Source: Streptomyces griseoluteus (GTDB lineage: Bacteria > Actinomycetota > Actinomycetes > Streptomycetales > Streptomycetaceae). Taken from it: 64,000 nucleotides of DNA. A model generated the notes under the pieces. It searched no databases. It was given only the letters and a program-made list of their open reading frames with translations, and was not told where the DNA came from. Location: contig NZ_SRRU01000008.1 in assembly GCF_004784465.1 (NCBI RefSeq), forward strand, positions 1 to 64,000, given 5' to 3'. Shown one piece after another: positions 45,020 to 53,803 of this stretch (its first letter is position 1; each line of letters opens with the position of its first letter). Both the position numbers and the translations under genes were made by a program.

Positions 45020-46204
45020 GTGCATACCTCTGAGCTGACTCCTGAGATCCGTGCCGCTCTGAGCGAGCCGAGGCCGTATCCCGCCATCACTCTGGTGATG
45101 CCGACCGACCCGGACTTCCCCTTCAGCGAGAAGGACCGCATCATGCTGCGCGACCTCGTCACCGAGGCCAAGCGCCGTCTGGCGGAAGACCCGGACGTCT
45201 CGCGGGAGGCCCGGCTGGAACTGCGGAACCATGTGCTGGACACCGCGGCGATCGAGCAGGTGGCCGACCCCTTCCACCCGGACGACGCCATGGTGGTCTA
45301 CGTGGCCACCGACGAACCGGTCCAGGTCTGGCAGATGACGTCCGTCGCGCCGGTGCGCCCGCGCGTGGAGTTCGCCGATGAGTTCCTGACGCGGTATCTG
45401 GTGGCCGCCGAGGAGCGGTCCCGGCCGTTCCTGGCGCTCGTGCTCGACCAGGAGATGTGCCGCCTCTACCACGGCTCGGTGAAACGCCTGGACGAGGTCG
45501 AGCACCACGGCTTCCCGTGCGAGCCGGAGATTCCGTCGCCGGAGGATGCGCTGCCCGGCCCGATCCCCCACGCCCCGCCGTACGAGGGGCACTGGGAGCG
45601 GCTCGAGCAGTACCTCCGCAGGGTCGACAAGCGGCTCGGCGACGCGATCGAGGAGCACGAGGGTGATCTGCCACTGTTCGTCATCGGCGGCGACAAGACC
45701 CTCTCGGCGTTCAGGGACGTCACCACGCACGGCGACATGATCGCGGGCACGCTGCCGCTGACCGGGATGGACAAGGACCGTCCCGCCGACCTGATGAAAC
45801 GGCTGGAGCCGGTCCTCGCCGAGTTCCGTGAGAAGCAGGTCGCGGAGGCCCTCGACGCGCTGGGCGAGGCGCGCGGGCTCGGCAAGTACGCGGGCGGACC
45901 GCAGGAGGTCTGGACGGCCGTGGCGGACAAGCGGGTGGCGCTGCTGATCGTGGAGGAGGGGCTCGACCTCGCGGGCCGGATCACCGAGTACGGCCGGGTG
46001 CTGGAACTGGTCGAGGTGCCCGAGCCGGTCACGCTGCCCGAACCCAGGCCGGACGTCGAGCCGCCGCCGCACGCCCTGGGCGTGGCCACCGACATCGTCG
46101 ACCAGTTGGTCGACCGCGCCGTCGACGCCGACTCCCAGGTCCTGTTCGTCCCCGACGGCACCCTCGCCGAGGCGGGGGGAGTGGCGGCCGTGCTCAGATA
46201 CTGA
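45020..46204 (+). CDS. Bacterial archaeo-eukaryotic release factor family protein (baeRF3-like)
   Basis: A 394-residue protein resembling the baeRF_family3 group: PAITLVMPTDPDFPFSEKDR near residue 20, FLALVLDQEMCRLYHGSVKR near residue 138, LPLFVIGGDKTLSAFRDVTT near residue 218, and a C-terminal segment containing DADSQVLFVPDGTLAEAGG that recalls eRF1/Pelota domain 3. Family members are thought to act on ribosomes or RNA, but evidence is limited. GTG 45020 is chosen as the first codon before conserved sequence; no Shine-Dalgarno is visible. The last 11 bases overlap the convergent lysR gene. Confidence 0.6.
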   Translation: MHTSELTPEIRAALSEPRPYPAITLVMPTDPDFPFSEKDRIMLRDLVTEAKRRLAEDPDVSREARLELRNHVLDTAAIEQVADPFHPDDAMVVYVATDEPVQVWQMTSVAPVRPRVEFADEFLTRYLVAAEERSRPFLALVLDQEMCRLYHGSVKRLDEVEHHGFPCEPEIPSPEDALPGPIPHAPPYEGHWERLEQYLRRVDKRLGDAIEEHEGDLPLFVIGGDKTLSAFRDVTTHGDMIAGTLPLTGMDKDRPADLMKRLEPVLAEFREKQVAEALDALGEARGLGKYAGGPQEVWTAVADKRVALLIVEEGLDLAGRITEYGRVLELVEVPEPVTLPEPRPDVEPPPHALGVATDIVDQLVDRAVDADSQVLFVPDGTLAEAGGVAAVLRY

Positions 46205-47099
46205 CCTGGTCGCGCGTGTCCAGCACGGTCGTACGGAACGCCGTGACCACGGGCCGGAGATCGATCCGGTGCCAGGCCGCCCACAGCCGAACGGACATGT
46301 CCAGCCAGGGCAGTTCGCGTACCGTCGCCCCCGCGACCGGGCCGCGGAGCATGCTCCGCTGGATCAGTGCCACCCCGAGCCCGGAGGCGACCAGCCCGAG
46401 CGCGGTCAGCGGCTCGGACGCCTCCAGCCGGATGTCGGGGGTGAACCCGGCGGCGGCGCAGGCGGCGATGAACTCGTCGCGCCAGGCCGGGCGTCGGCTG
46501 TTCTCCACCGCGATCCACGGCTGCGCCTCCAGGTCGGCCGGGGCCACCTCGGCCGACTCCGCGAGCGGGTGCCCGGTGGGCACGGCCAGCAGCAGCGGAT
46601 CGTCCAGCAGCAACGCGGCCTTCAGGTCCGGGTCGTCCTCGGCGGGCGGTTCCGGGACCAGGGCGATGTCGAGGCTCCGCCTGCGCAGCCCCTCGAACTG
46701 CTCGGCGGCGGAGACGTTGTAGAGGGCGACGTGGATGCCGGGGCGTTCGTCGTGGAGTTCCCGGAGTGCGCGGGGGAGCACGCCGGTGTGCATGGCGTCG
46801 ACCGTGTACCCGATGCACAGTCCGCCCTCCTCGCCCCGGCCGAGCCGGCGGCCCAGGTTCTCCAGGCGGTCGGCGTGCCGGAGCAGGGCCTTCGCCTCGG
46901 AGAGGAAGACCCGCCCGTCCGCGGTGAGCCGGATACGCTGCTGACCGCGCTCGAACAGGGTCAGGCCGAGGTTCTTCTCCAACTGGGCGATCTGGCGGCT
47001 GAGCGGTGACTGCGAGATGTGCAGGCGTTCGGCCGCGCGGCCCACGTGTTCCTCCTCGGCGACGACCACGAAATAGCGGAGCTGGCGTAGATCCAACAT
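46194..47099 (-). CDS. LysR-family transcriptional regulator
   Basis: A 301-residue LysR regulator. The N-terminal HTH (residues 1-60) reads MLDLRQLRYFVVVAEEEHVG and then contains HISQSPLSRQIAQLE; the periplasmic-binding-like effector domain follows. The ATG at 47099 has GGAGG six bases upstream, preferred over an in-frame start seven codons earlier. It is divergent from an aldo-keto reductase gene, and a perfect 8-5-8 dyad with the LysR T-N11-A pattern lies between them, so the reductase operon is its probable target. Confidence 0.88.
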   Translation of the reverse strand: MLDLRQLRYFVVVAEEEHVGRAAERLHISQSPLSRQIAQLEKNLGLTLFERGQQRIRLTADGRVFLSEAKALLRHADRLENLGRRLGRGEEGGLCIGYTVDAMHTGVLPRALRELHDERPGIHVALYNVSAAEQFEGLRRRSLDIALVPEPPAEDDPDLKAALLLDDPLLLAVPTGHPLAESAEVAPADLEAQPWIAVENSRRPAWRDEFIAACAAAGFTPDIRLEASEPLTALGLVASGLGVALIQRSMLRGPVAGATVRELPWLDMSVRLWAAWHRIDLRPVVTAFRTTVLDTRDQVSI

Positions 47100-47123
47100 G
47101 TGAGACCTCCAGGGACTCAAGTG

Positions 47124-47144
47124 TGTCCAAGCAAGTCTTGGACA
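47124..47144. promoter_or_regulatory. LysR-type operator
   Basis: TGTCCAAG (47124-47131) and CTTGGACA (47137-47144) form a perfect 8-5-8 inverted repeat in the divergent lysR/aldo-keto reductase region, 25 bp from the lysR start. The inner TCCAAG-N5-CTTGGA provides the T-N11-A arrangement typical of LysR regulators. Confidence 0.75.
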
Positions 47145-47235
47145 GTCTCAAGCATCGATCCTAGCCTCGACAGAGCAAGCAACGCGGACCAGCACAAGGC
47201 CCGCGAAACCCCGTAAAGGCAAGGATCACGCTCAC

Positions 47236-48246
47236 ATGGGTATCAAGTCCCTCCTCCCCGGCCCCCTGGGCTTCGGCACCGCCCCGCTCGGCAACATGTT
47301 CCGGGCCATCCCCGAGGAAGAGGCCGCCGCGACCGTCGCCGCCGCCTGGGACCAGGGCATCCGCTACTTCGACACGGCGCCCTTCTACGGCGCCGGGCTG
47401 TCGGAGATACGTCTCGGCGAGGCGCTCGCCGGGCGCCCGCGCGACGCGTACGTGCTCAGCACCAAGGTCGGCCGCGTCATCCACGACGAGGTCGAGGACC
47501 CGGCCGCCCGCGAGCTGGGCGAGAAGGGCGGGCTCTTCGAGCACGGGCGCCCCAACCGGATGACCGACGACTACACGGCCGACGCCACCCTCCGGTCCAT
47601 CGAGGACAGCCTGAAGCGGCTGGGCACCGACCGGCTGGACATCGTCTGGGTCCACGACATCGCGCAGGACTTCCACGGCGACCAGTGGCTGGCACGGTAC
47701 GAGAGTGCCCGCACCGGCGCGTTCCGGGTGCTGCAGAAGCTCCGCGACGAGGGCGTCATCAAGGCGTGGGGGCTCGGCGTCAACAAGGTCGAGCCGATCG
47801 AGCTGACCCTCGATCTCGACGAGCCGCGCCCGGACGCGTTCCTGCTGGCCGGCCGCTACACCCTGCTCGACCACGACCGCGCGCTCCAGCGGCTGCTTCC
47901 GGCCGCCGCCGAGCAGGGGGTCGACATGGTCGTCGGCGGCCCCTACAGCTCCGGGGTGCTCGCGGGCGGGCGGCACTTCGAGTACCAGGAGGCCCCGCCG
48001 GCCATCCTCGACAAGGTCGACCGGATCAAGGCGCTGGCCGAGCGGCACGGTGTGTCCATCAAGGCGGCGGCCCTCCAGTTCGCCCTGGCCCACCCCGCCA
48101 CCGCCGCGGTCGTCCCCGGCGCGACCCGGCCCAGCCGTATCGCCGAGGACGTGGCCGCGCTGCACGAGACCGTCCCGGCCGCGTTCTGGACCGACCTGCG
48201 CGCGGAGAACCTCATCTCCGCCGCCGCCCCCGTCCCCACCGCCTGA
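47236..48246 (+). CDS. Aldo/keto reductase (D-threo-aldose 1-dehydrogenase-like)
   Basis: A 336-residue TIM-barrel oxidoreductase. LGFGTAPLGNMFRAIPEEEA opens it, followed by GIRYFDTAPFYGAGLSEIRL with catalytic Asp and Tyr near residues 50-55, STKVGRVI with the lysine near residue 78, and DIVWVHDIAQD with histidine near residue 140. NAD(P)-binding residues follow late (VPGATRPSRI). It resembles pyridoxal or L-fucose/aldose dehydrogenases of this branch. It is followed 20 bp later by an SRPBCC gene, and its expression is probably set by the divergent LysR protein. Confidence 0.85.
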   Translation: MGIKSLLPGPLGFGTAPLGNMFRAIPEEEAAATVAAAWDQGIRYFDTAPFYGAGLSEIRLGEALAGRPRDAYVLSTKVGRVIHDEVEDPAARELGEKGGLFEHGRPNRMTDDYTADATLRSIEDSLKRLGTDRLDIVWVHDIAQDFHGDQWLARYESARTGAFRVLQKLRDEGVIKAWGLGVNKVEPIELTLDLDEPRPDAFLLAGRYTLLDHDRALQRLLPAAAEQGVDMVVGGPYSSGVLAGGRHFEYQEAPPAILDKVDRIKALAERHGVSIKAAALQFALAHPATAAVVPGATRPSRIAEDVAALHETVPAAFWTDLRAENLISAAAPVPTA

Positions 48247-48266
48247 CCCCTGCAGGGAGAGACACC

Positions 48267-48689
48267 ATGGCAAGCACGAGCACCCACATCGACGTCCCCC
48301 ACACCCCCGACCATGTCTGGCACCTCGTCGGCGGCTTCGGCTCCCTGCCCGACTGGCTCCCCTACATCCCGGCCGGCACCCTGAGCGAGGGCGGGCGGGT
48401 CCGCACCCTCACCAACGCCGACGGCGACACCATCGTGGAACGCCTGACCGCCTTCGACGAGACCGCACGCACCTACACGTACACCATCCTGAAGGCCCCC
48501 TTCGCCGTCACCGACTACCTCTCCACCCTCACCGTCCACCCCCTCCCGACCCCGGGCACGGCCCGCATCGAGTGGTCCGGCACCTTCACCCCGACGGAAC
48601 TCACGGACGAGGAGGCCGTCGCCCTGTTCCACGGCATCTACACCGAGGGACTGGCAGCCCTGGAACGCACGCTGCGCGAGCAGGCGTAG
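48267..48689 (+). CDS. SRPBCC-fold protein (polyketide cyclase-like)
   Basis: A 140-residue START/Bet v 1-like protein: STHIDVPHTPDHVWHLVGGF near residue 5, WLPYIPAGTLSEGGRVRTL near residue 30, and the C-terminal helix LFHGIYTEGLAALERTL. Such folds bind hydrophobic ligands; no catalytic residues can be named. GGAG lies eight bases before the ATG at 48267. It is probably co-transcribed with the aldo-keto reductase. Confidence 0.75.
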   Translation: MASTSTHIDVPHTPDHVWHLVGGFGSLPDWLPYIPAGTLSEGGRVRTLTNADGDTIVERLTAFDETARTYTYTILKAPFAVTDYLSTLTVHPLPTPGTARIEWSGTFTPTELTDEEAVALFHGIYTEGLAALERTLREQA

Positions 48690-48721
48690 TCTCCGGCCGC
48701 ACCGGCGGGGCCGCTTCCTCC

Positions 48722-48734
48722 CTACGATGCCGAC
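48722..48734 (+). promoter_or_regulatory. Probable -10 for a leaderless transcript
   Basis: TACGAT (48722-48727) stands seven bases before the methyltransferase ATG and no Shine-Dalgarno is present, the layout of leaderless Streptomyces genes. Confidence 0.45.
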
Positions 48735-49349
48735 ATGCAGACCCCGGACCCGTACTGGAACACCAACGTCGCCCGCCACCCCGGTGTCCTGCGCCAGGTG
48801 CCGCCGGGCTGCGGTGACGCGCTGGACGTCGGCTGCGGGGACGGGCTGCTGGCGCGCAAGCTCGCGGCCCGCGTGCCGCGCGTCACCGGGGTCGACATGT
48901 CACCGGAGATGATCGCCCGCGCCCGCGGGCTCTCCGGCGGGCAGCCGGGCCTGCGGTTAGTCCAGGGCGACTTCCTGACCGCCGATCTCCCCGCCGAGGG
49001 GTACGACTTCATCTGCTCGGTGACCGCCGTCCACCACATGGACTTCACCGGCGCCCTGCTCAGGATGCGGCAGCTGCTGCGACCTGGCGGCACCCTGGTG
49101 ATCGTGGGGCTCGCGCGGGAGAAGAGCGTCGGCGAGTGGGCGGCCTTTCTCGCGGCGGCTCCCGTCATGCGGGTCACCAAGGCCCTGCGCCGGGCGGCCA
49201 CGCCGGAGGGGATGCCGGTGGCCGACGCGGAGATGAGCTACGGGGAAGTGCGCGGCACCGCGCGGGAGCTGTTGCCCGGGGTGGGGTATCGGCGGCATGT
49301 GCTGCGCCGGTACTCCCTCACCTGGCGTAAACCCCTCACGCGCTGGTAG
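48735..49349 (+). CDS. SAM-dependent class I methyltransferase with a TTA codon
   Basis: A 204-residue methyltransferase. Motif I is ALDVGCGDGLLARKL near residue 30, an acidic end of strand two in VTGVDMSP, and FICSVTAVHHM near residue 92. The substrate is unknown. Codon 75 (48957-48959) is TTA in the sequence GLRLVQG; this is the only in-frame TTA I noticed in the genes of the window, so translation should depend on the bldA leucyl-tRNA and be late or developmental. The transcript is probably leaderless. Its 3' end overlaps the convergent SDR reading frame. Confidence 0.85.
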   Translation: MQTPDPYWNTNVARHPGVLRQVPPGCGDALDVGCGDGLLARKLAARVPRVTGVDMSPEMIARARGLSGGQPGLRLVQGDFLTADLPAEGYDFICSVTAVHHMDFTGALLRMRQLLRPGGTLVIVGLAREKSVGEWAAFLAAAPVMRVTKALRRAATPEGMPVADAEMSYGEVRGTARELLPGVGYRRHVLRRYSLTWRKPLTRW

Positions 49350-50338
49350 GCGGTCCCGGTGTCCGCTGGTTGTAGCGGTGGGCGGCTCGGTCGTTCAGGG
49401 CTCGGCCGGCCTTGTTGAGGGCTCGGTGCCAGGGGGTCCGGGGAGAGCCGAGGGCATGGCCCTGGCGCAGGGGGTGGGGGGTGTCGTCGGCCGGGGGGTG
49501 GGGGGAGGGTGCGGGCGGCCAGGCCGGTGGCCCGGGTCGTCGCGGTGGGGGCCACGCCGTGGGCCACCGAGGCGAGGCGGGCCGCGGGGGTGAGGACCGC
49601 GCGGGTACGGCGGCGCTCCACCGCCTGGACGACCTTCTCCGCGGCACGCTCCGCGTCCATGGACAGCACCGGCGTGCCCGAGAGGGTGGAGAACCATGCG
49701 TACTCCTCCTCCGCCTGCCCGCCGAACTCCGCCTGGAGATGCGAGCCGGTGCGCATCAGACCCGGATGGACCGTGGTCACGCTCACGGCGCTGCCGGCCG
49801 TCTCCGCCTGGAGCCCCTCGCCCAGCGCCCGTACCGCCGCCTTGGCGCAGGAGTAGGGGAGAAGGTGCGGCGGGGAGACCAGCGCGCCGACCGAGCCGAT
49901 CAGGCCCAGGCGGCCGCCGTGCGGGCTGCGGCGCAGATGGGGGAGGGCGGCCAGGCAGGTGTACAGCGTGCCGTCGAAGATCGTCGCCATGGCGTCGTGG
50001 AAGGCGCGGCTGCCCGCCGTCTCGGCCGGGGCGACCTGGATGACACCCGCGTTGGCGATCACCACGTCCAGCCCGCCGTGCGCCGCCGCGGCCTCGTCGA
50101 CCGCCGCCGTCACCGCCTCCTCGTCCCGTACGTCGCACACCACCGCGCGGACCGTACGGCCGGTGCGGTGGCGTATCCAGCCCATCGCCCGGCCCAACTC
50201 CTCCGAGTCCCTGGCGAGTATCGTCACCTCGCATCCGCGGCCCGCGAGTTGCCCGGCGATCAACAGCCCCAGCCCCCGGGAACCCCCGGTGACCAGCGCG
50301 GACATCCCCTGGGACAGGGTGTCTCCGCTCCGCGTCAT
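49336..50338 (-). CDS. Short-chain dehydrogenase with an apparent C-terminal frameshift
   Basis: A classical SDR: ALVTGGSRGLGLLIAGQLAG at residues 13-32, IANAGVIQV near residue 92, and the catalytic YxxxK in LLPYSCAKAAVRALGEG near residue 160. After LAARTLPPPP the starting frame turns into Pro/Arg-rich sequence and runs on to 49238, deep into the methyltransferase gene. A one-base shift at the C-tract of 49493-49505 restores HPLRQGHALGSPRTPWHRAL and DRAAHRYNQRTPGP, the usual tail of this SDR group, ending at 49336. I give the shifted end. The core enzyme is intact either way. ATG 50338 has GAGAGG seven bases upstream. Confidence 0.75.
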
Positions 50339-50455
50339 GTCCTCACCTCTCGCTGAGAAGCTCGCAGATGCGGCTTTGGCGGCGCTCTTCCGCTGTGGCG
50401 ACGGGTGCGTGGTCCGGCGAGACTGAACGCATCCGTGCCTGGAAGCAGGTGGACC

Positions 50456-50974
50456 ATGAGCAGCATCGAAGTGTCGGTCGAGGTCCGAGTACCCGTCCGC
50501 ACCGCGTACGACCAGTGGACCCAGTTCAAGAGCTTTCCCCGGATCATGAACGCCGTGCAGCGGGTGGACCAGATCGGCCCCGCGATGACCCGGTGGAGGG
50601 TGAAGACGGGACTCCTCACCAAGGAGTTCATGGCCGAGATCGTGGAGCAGGAACCGGATTCGCACATCGCCTGGCGCAGTGTGGAACGCCCACCCTGGCT
50701 GTGGGGCCAGGTGTCCTTCCGCGCGGCCGCTCCGGACCGCACCGTGATCACGGTGAACATGCACATCGAGCCGCACGGGCTCAGCGGCCGGCTGCCGGAC
50801 TCGGCGAAACGGGCCCGCAAGCTCGTCCGCGAGTCGCTGGAGAACTTCAAGGAGTTCATCGAGGGCCTCGGCGACGCCAGCGGCGCCTGGCGGGGCTCCA
50901 TCCACAACGGCCGGGTCTCGCCCGCCGAGCCGAACCCGCCCAGGAGCCGCGTCCCCAAGTGGCCCGTCGGCTGA
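50456..50974 (+). CDS. SRPBCC-fold protein (cyclase/dehydrase family)
   Basis: A 172-residue coenzyme Q-binding/START-like protein: SIEVSVEVRVPVRTAYDQWT opens it, then FKSFPRIMNAVQRVDQIG and ITVNMHIEPHGLSGRL. The AYDQWTQFKSFP motif is nearly repeated in the larger SRPBCC protein at 58.5 kb (TYDQWTQYDKFSGF), so the two are paralogues and may share a function. It lies 75 bp before the molybdopterin oxidoreductase gene on the same strand and has AGGTGG upstream of the ATG. Confidence 0.8.
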   Translation: MSSIEVSVEVRVPVRTAYDQWTQFKSFPRIMNAVQRVDQIGPAMTRWRVKTGLLTKEFMAEIVEQEPDSHIAWRSVERPPWLWGQVSFRAAAPDRTVITVNMHIEPHGLSGRLPDSAKRARKLVRESLENFKEFIEGLGDASGAWRGSIHNGRVSPAEPNPPRSRVPKWPVG

Positions 50975-51049
50975 CCCCTGGCCGACGCGCCACCCCGGAC
51001 GACCGAGCGGCCTTCTGCGTGCCGCAGGACAGAGCGAGAGGCATTTCCC

Positions 51050-53374
51050 ATGAAGAAGGCGCCGAAGCACGAGCCGGACGAGCCGCTGACCGTCAGCCCG
51101 CCCAAGAAGTGGGCGGCGGGCGTCCCGGCGGTGACGCACGCCCTGGAGTACTCCCTCGACCAGACATCGCTGCGCACCACGGCGACGACGCTGCTGACCA
51201 TGAACCAGGTCGGCGGCATCGACTGTCCCGGCTGCGCCTGGGCCGACCCGGCACCGGGCCACCGGCACATGAACGAGTACTGCGAGAACGGTGCCAAGCA
51301 CATCAACGACGAGGCCACCGGGCGCCGAGTCACCCGCGAGTTCTTCCGCGCCCACCCCGTCTCCTGGCTCAACGAACAGTCCGACCTCTGGCTCAACCAG
51401 CAGGGCCGCCTCACCGAGCCGATGATCAAGCGGGCCGACTCGGACTACTACGAGCCGATCAGCTGGGCCGACGCGCTGGACCTGCTCGCCGACGAGCTGA
51501 AGTCCCTGGACTCGCCGGACGAAGCCTGCTTCTACACCTCGGGCCGGGCCAGCAACGAGTCGGCGTTCGTGCTCCAGCTCTTCGCCCGCGCCTTCGGCAC
51601 CAACAACCTGCCCGACTGCAGCAACCTGTGCCACGAGACCAGCGGCTTCGGCCTGCACGAGACGCTCGGCACCGGCAAGGGCACCGTCTCGCTGGACGAC
51701 ATCCACCAGTCCGACCTGATCTTCCTCGTCGGCCAGAACCCGGCGACGAACCACCCGCGCCAGTTGTCGGCGCTCGAGGAGTGCAAGGACAACGGCGGCA
51801 AGATCATCTCGGTGAACACCCTGCCCGAGGCCGGTCTGATGCGGTTCAAGAACCCGCAGCAGGTCCGGGGCGTGATCGGCGACGGCGTCCAGATCTCCGA
51901 CCAGTTCCTGCACATCCGCAGCGGCGGCGACCTGGCCCTCTTCCAGGGCCTCAACAAACTGCTGCTGGAGGCCGAGGACGCCAACCCCGGCACGGTCCTC
52001 GACCACGACTTCATCGCCAGGTACACCTCCGGCTTCGAGGAGTTCGCCCAGCACGCCCGCAGCATCTCGTGGGACGACATCCTCACCGCCACCCAGCTCA
52101 CCCGGGAGGAGATCGAGGAGGCCCATGACCACGTCATGCACGCGGGCCGCGTGATCGTCTGCTGGGCCATGGGCGTCACCCAGCAGCGGCAGGGCGTGCC
52201 GACCGTCCGCGAGATCGTCAACTTCCTGATGCTGCGCGGCAACCTGGGCCGGGTCGGCTGCGGCGCCAGCCCCGTGCGCGGGCACAGCAACGTCCAGGGC
52301 GACCGCACCATGGGCGTGTGGGAGCAGATGCCCGACGAGTTCCTGGACGCCCTGAAGTCCGAGTTCCGCTTCGAGCCGCCCCGCCACCACGGCTACGACG
52401 CGGTGAAGGCCGTCAAGGCGATGGCCGAGGGCAAGGTCAAGGTCTTCCTCTCGCTGGCCGGCAACTTCGTACGCGCCGCCCCCGACACCGAGGTCACCGA
52501 CGCGGCCATGCGCCGCTGCAAGATCACCGCGCAGATCTCCACCAAGCTCAGCAAGGCGCACACCGTCACCGGCGAGACCGCGCTGATCCTGCCCTGCCTC
52601 GGCCGCACCGAGATCGACATCCAGTCGGGCGGCGTCCAGTTCGTCACGGTGGAGAACACCTCCAGCGAGGTGCACACCTCGTTCGGCAAGCTCCGCCCCG
52701 CCTCCCGGCTGCTGCTCAGCGAGGTCGCCATCCTGTGCCGGCTGGCCAATCGCACCCTCGGCGACAAGGTCGACATCCCCTGGCTGGAGTTCGAGGCGGA
52801 CTACGGCAACATCCGCGACCGGGTGGCCCAGATCATTCCGGGCTTCTACGACTTCAACCGGCGGGTCGCCCGGCCGGGCGGCATCAAGCTGCCCAACCCG
52901 GTCAACGAGGGCGTGTACGCCACCGCCACCGGCAAGGCCATGTTCACCGTCAACGACTGGGACATGTCCGCGGCGCCCCCCGGCCATCTGATCCTGCAGA
53001 GCACGCGCTCGCACGACCAGTGGAACACCATCCCCTACACCAACAACGACCGCTACCGCGGTATCCACGGCCGGCGCAACATCATCATGATCAACCCGGA
53101 GGACATGGTCGATCTGGGCCTGGTCCGGGGACAGTTCGTGGACATCATCGGCGTCTGGCACGACGACGTCGACCGCCGGGTGGAGGGCTTCGAGGTCATC
53201 CCCTACCCCACCAGCCGGGGATGCGCGGCCGCGTACTACCCGGAGGTGCAGCCGCTGGTCCCGCTCGACAGCGTCGCGGCGATCAGCAACCAGCCCACCT
53301 CCAAGGGGATCGTGGTCCGGCTCGAACCGGGCACCCCGCCCCCCGGCACCAAGCCCACCGAATGGCACGACTGA
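51050..53374 (+). CDS. Molybdopterin oxidoreductase, FdhF/YdeP type
   Basis: A 774-residue bis-MGD-type oxidoreductase of the TIGR01701 group (oxidoreductase alpha subunit, formate-dehydrogenase-like). VGGIDCPGCAWADP near residue 57 carries cysteines at the FeS position but with fewer residues than a full [4Fe-4S] motif. ISWADALDLLADEL, LVGQNPATNHPRQL and GCGASPVRGHSNVQGDRTMG follow along the cofactor-binding core, and the C-terminal molydop-binding domain holds LQSTRSHDQWNTIPYTNND. E. coli YdeP is linked to acid resistance. The natural substrate is unknown. GAGAGG lies eight bases before the ATG. Confidence 0.85.
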   Translation: MKKAPKHEPDEPLTVSPPKKWAAGVPAVTHALEYSLDQTSLRTTATTLLTMNQVGGIDCPGCAWADPAPGHRHMNEYCENGAKHINDEATGRRVTREFFRAHPVSWLNEQSDLWLNQQGRLTEPMIKRADSDYYEPISWADALDLLADELKSLDSPDEACFYTSGRASNESAFVLQLFARAFGTNNLPDCSNLCHETSGFGLHETLGTGKGTVSLDDIHQSDLIFLVGQNPATNHPRQLSALEECKDNGGKIISVNTLPEAGLMRFKNPQQVRGVIGDGVQISDQFLHIRSGGDLALFQGLNKLLLEAEDANPGTVLDHDFIARYTSGFEEFAQHARSISWDDILTATQLTREEIEEAHDHVMHAGRVIVCWAMGVTQQRQGVPTVREIVNFLMLRGNLGRVGCGASPVRGHSNVQGDRTMGVWEQMPDEFLDALKSEFRFEPPRHHGYDAVKAVKAMAEGKVKVFLSLAGNFVRAAPDTEVTDAAMRRCKITAQISTKLSKAHTVTGETALILPCLGRTEIDIQSGGVQFVTVENTSSEVHTSFGKLRPASRLLLSEVAILCRLANRTLGDKVDIPWLEFEADYGNIRDRVAQIIPGFYDFNRRVARPGGIKLPNPVNEGVYATATGKAMFTVNDWDMSAAPPGHLILQSTRSHDQWNTIPYTNNDRYRGIHGRRNIIMINPEDMVDLGLVRGQFVDIIGVWHDDVDRRVEGFEVIPYPTSRGCAAAYYPEVQPLVPLDSVAAISNQPTSKGIVVRLEPGTPPPGTKPTEWHD

Positions 53375-53382
53375 ACGCCGCC

Positions 53383-53411
53383 GCTGCCGCCCTCACTCCG
53401 GGGGCGGCAGC
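53383..53411. terminator. Hairpin between convergent oxidoreductase and gvpK
   Basis: GCTGCCGCCC (53383-53392) and GGGCGGCAGC (53402-53411) form a perfect ten-base stem with a nine-base loop. It overlaps the gvpK stop codon and lies nine bases past the oxidoreductase stop, so it may terminate both transcripts. Confidence 0.5.
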
Positions 53412-53803
53412 AGCGTGCCCAGCGGACCCAGGTCGAGGTTGAGGTCGTCCATCGTCAGCCCGTAGCGCGCACACAGACCGGTCATCCGGTCGTGGAGGAG
53501 CATCAGCGTCGTCCCCAGGCGCTCCTCCTCCTCCTCGGTCAGGTCGCCCTCGTCGACGCGGTTGAGCGCCTGGCGCTCCATGAGCTGACGCAGCAGCTCG
53601 ACCAGGGTGAGAACCAGCTTCATCAGGTCCCGCTCCACCGTGTCCGGATCGGCGGTGATCCGGCGCGCCGGTACGGACGCCCGCCCGTCGGGGGCCGGCA
53701 GGTCACCGGGCGCCGCGGGCAGCAGCCGGAACGCCCGCTCGGCCGCCGCCGCGACCTCCGCCCTGCGCCGGTCCGGGCCGCCGCGCTCCTCGTCAGCCGT
53801 CAT
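53393..53803 (-). CDS. gvpK: Gas vesicle protein GvpK
   Basis: A 136-residue GvpK: DTVERDLMKLVLTLVELLRQ near residue 53, LMERQALNRVDEGDLTEEEE near residue 73 and LMLLHDRMTGLCARYGLTMD near residue 100 form the conserved helical core. GvpK is an accessory protein needed for vesicle assembly in organisms that make gas vesicles. It is the last gene of the leftward gvp run and its start overlaps the end of the gvpS-type gene by 11 bases. Confidence 0.9.
   Translation of the reverse strand: MTADEERGGPDRRRAEVAAAAERAFRLLPAAPGDLPAPDGRASVPARRITADPDTVERDLMKLVLTLVELLRQLMERQALNRVDEGDLTEEEEERLGTTLMLLHDRMTGLCARYGLTMDDLNLDLGPLGTLLPPPE

Noticed and set aside
49238..49335. Extended C-terminus of the SDR in the unshifted frame
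   Set aside because: Pro/Arg-rich filler antisense to the methyltransferase; the shifted frame gives a family-typical tail.
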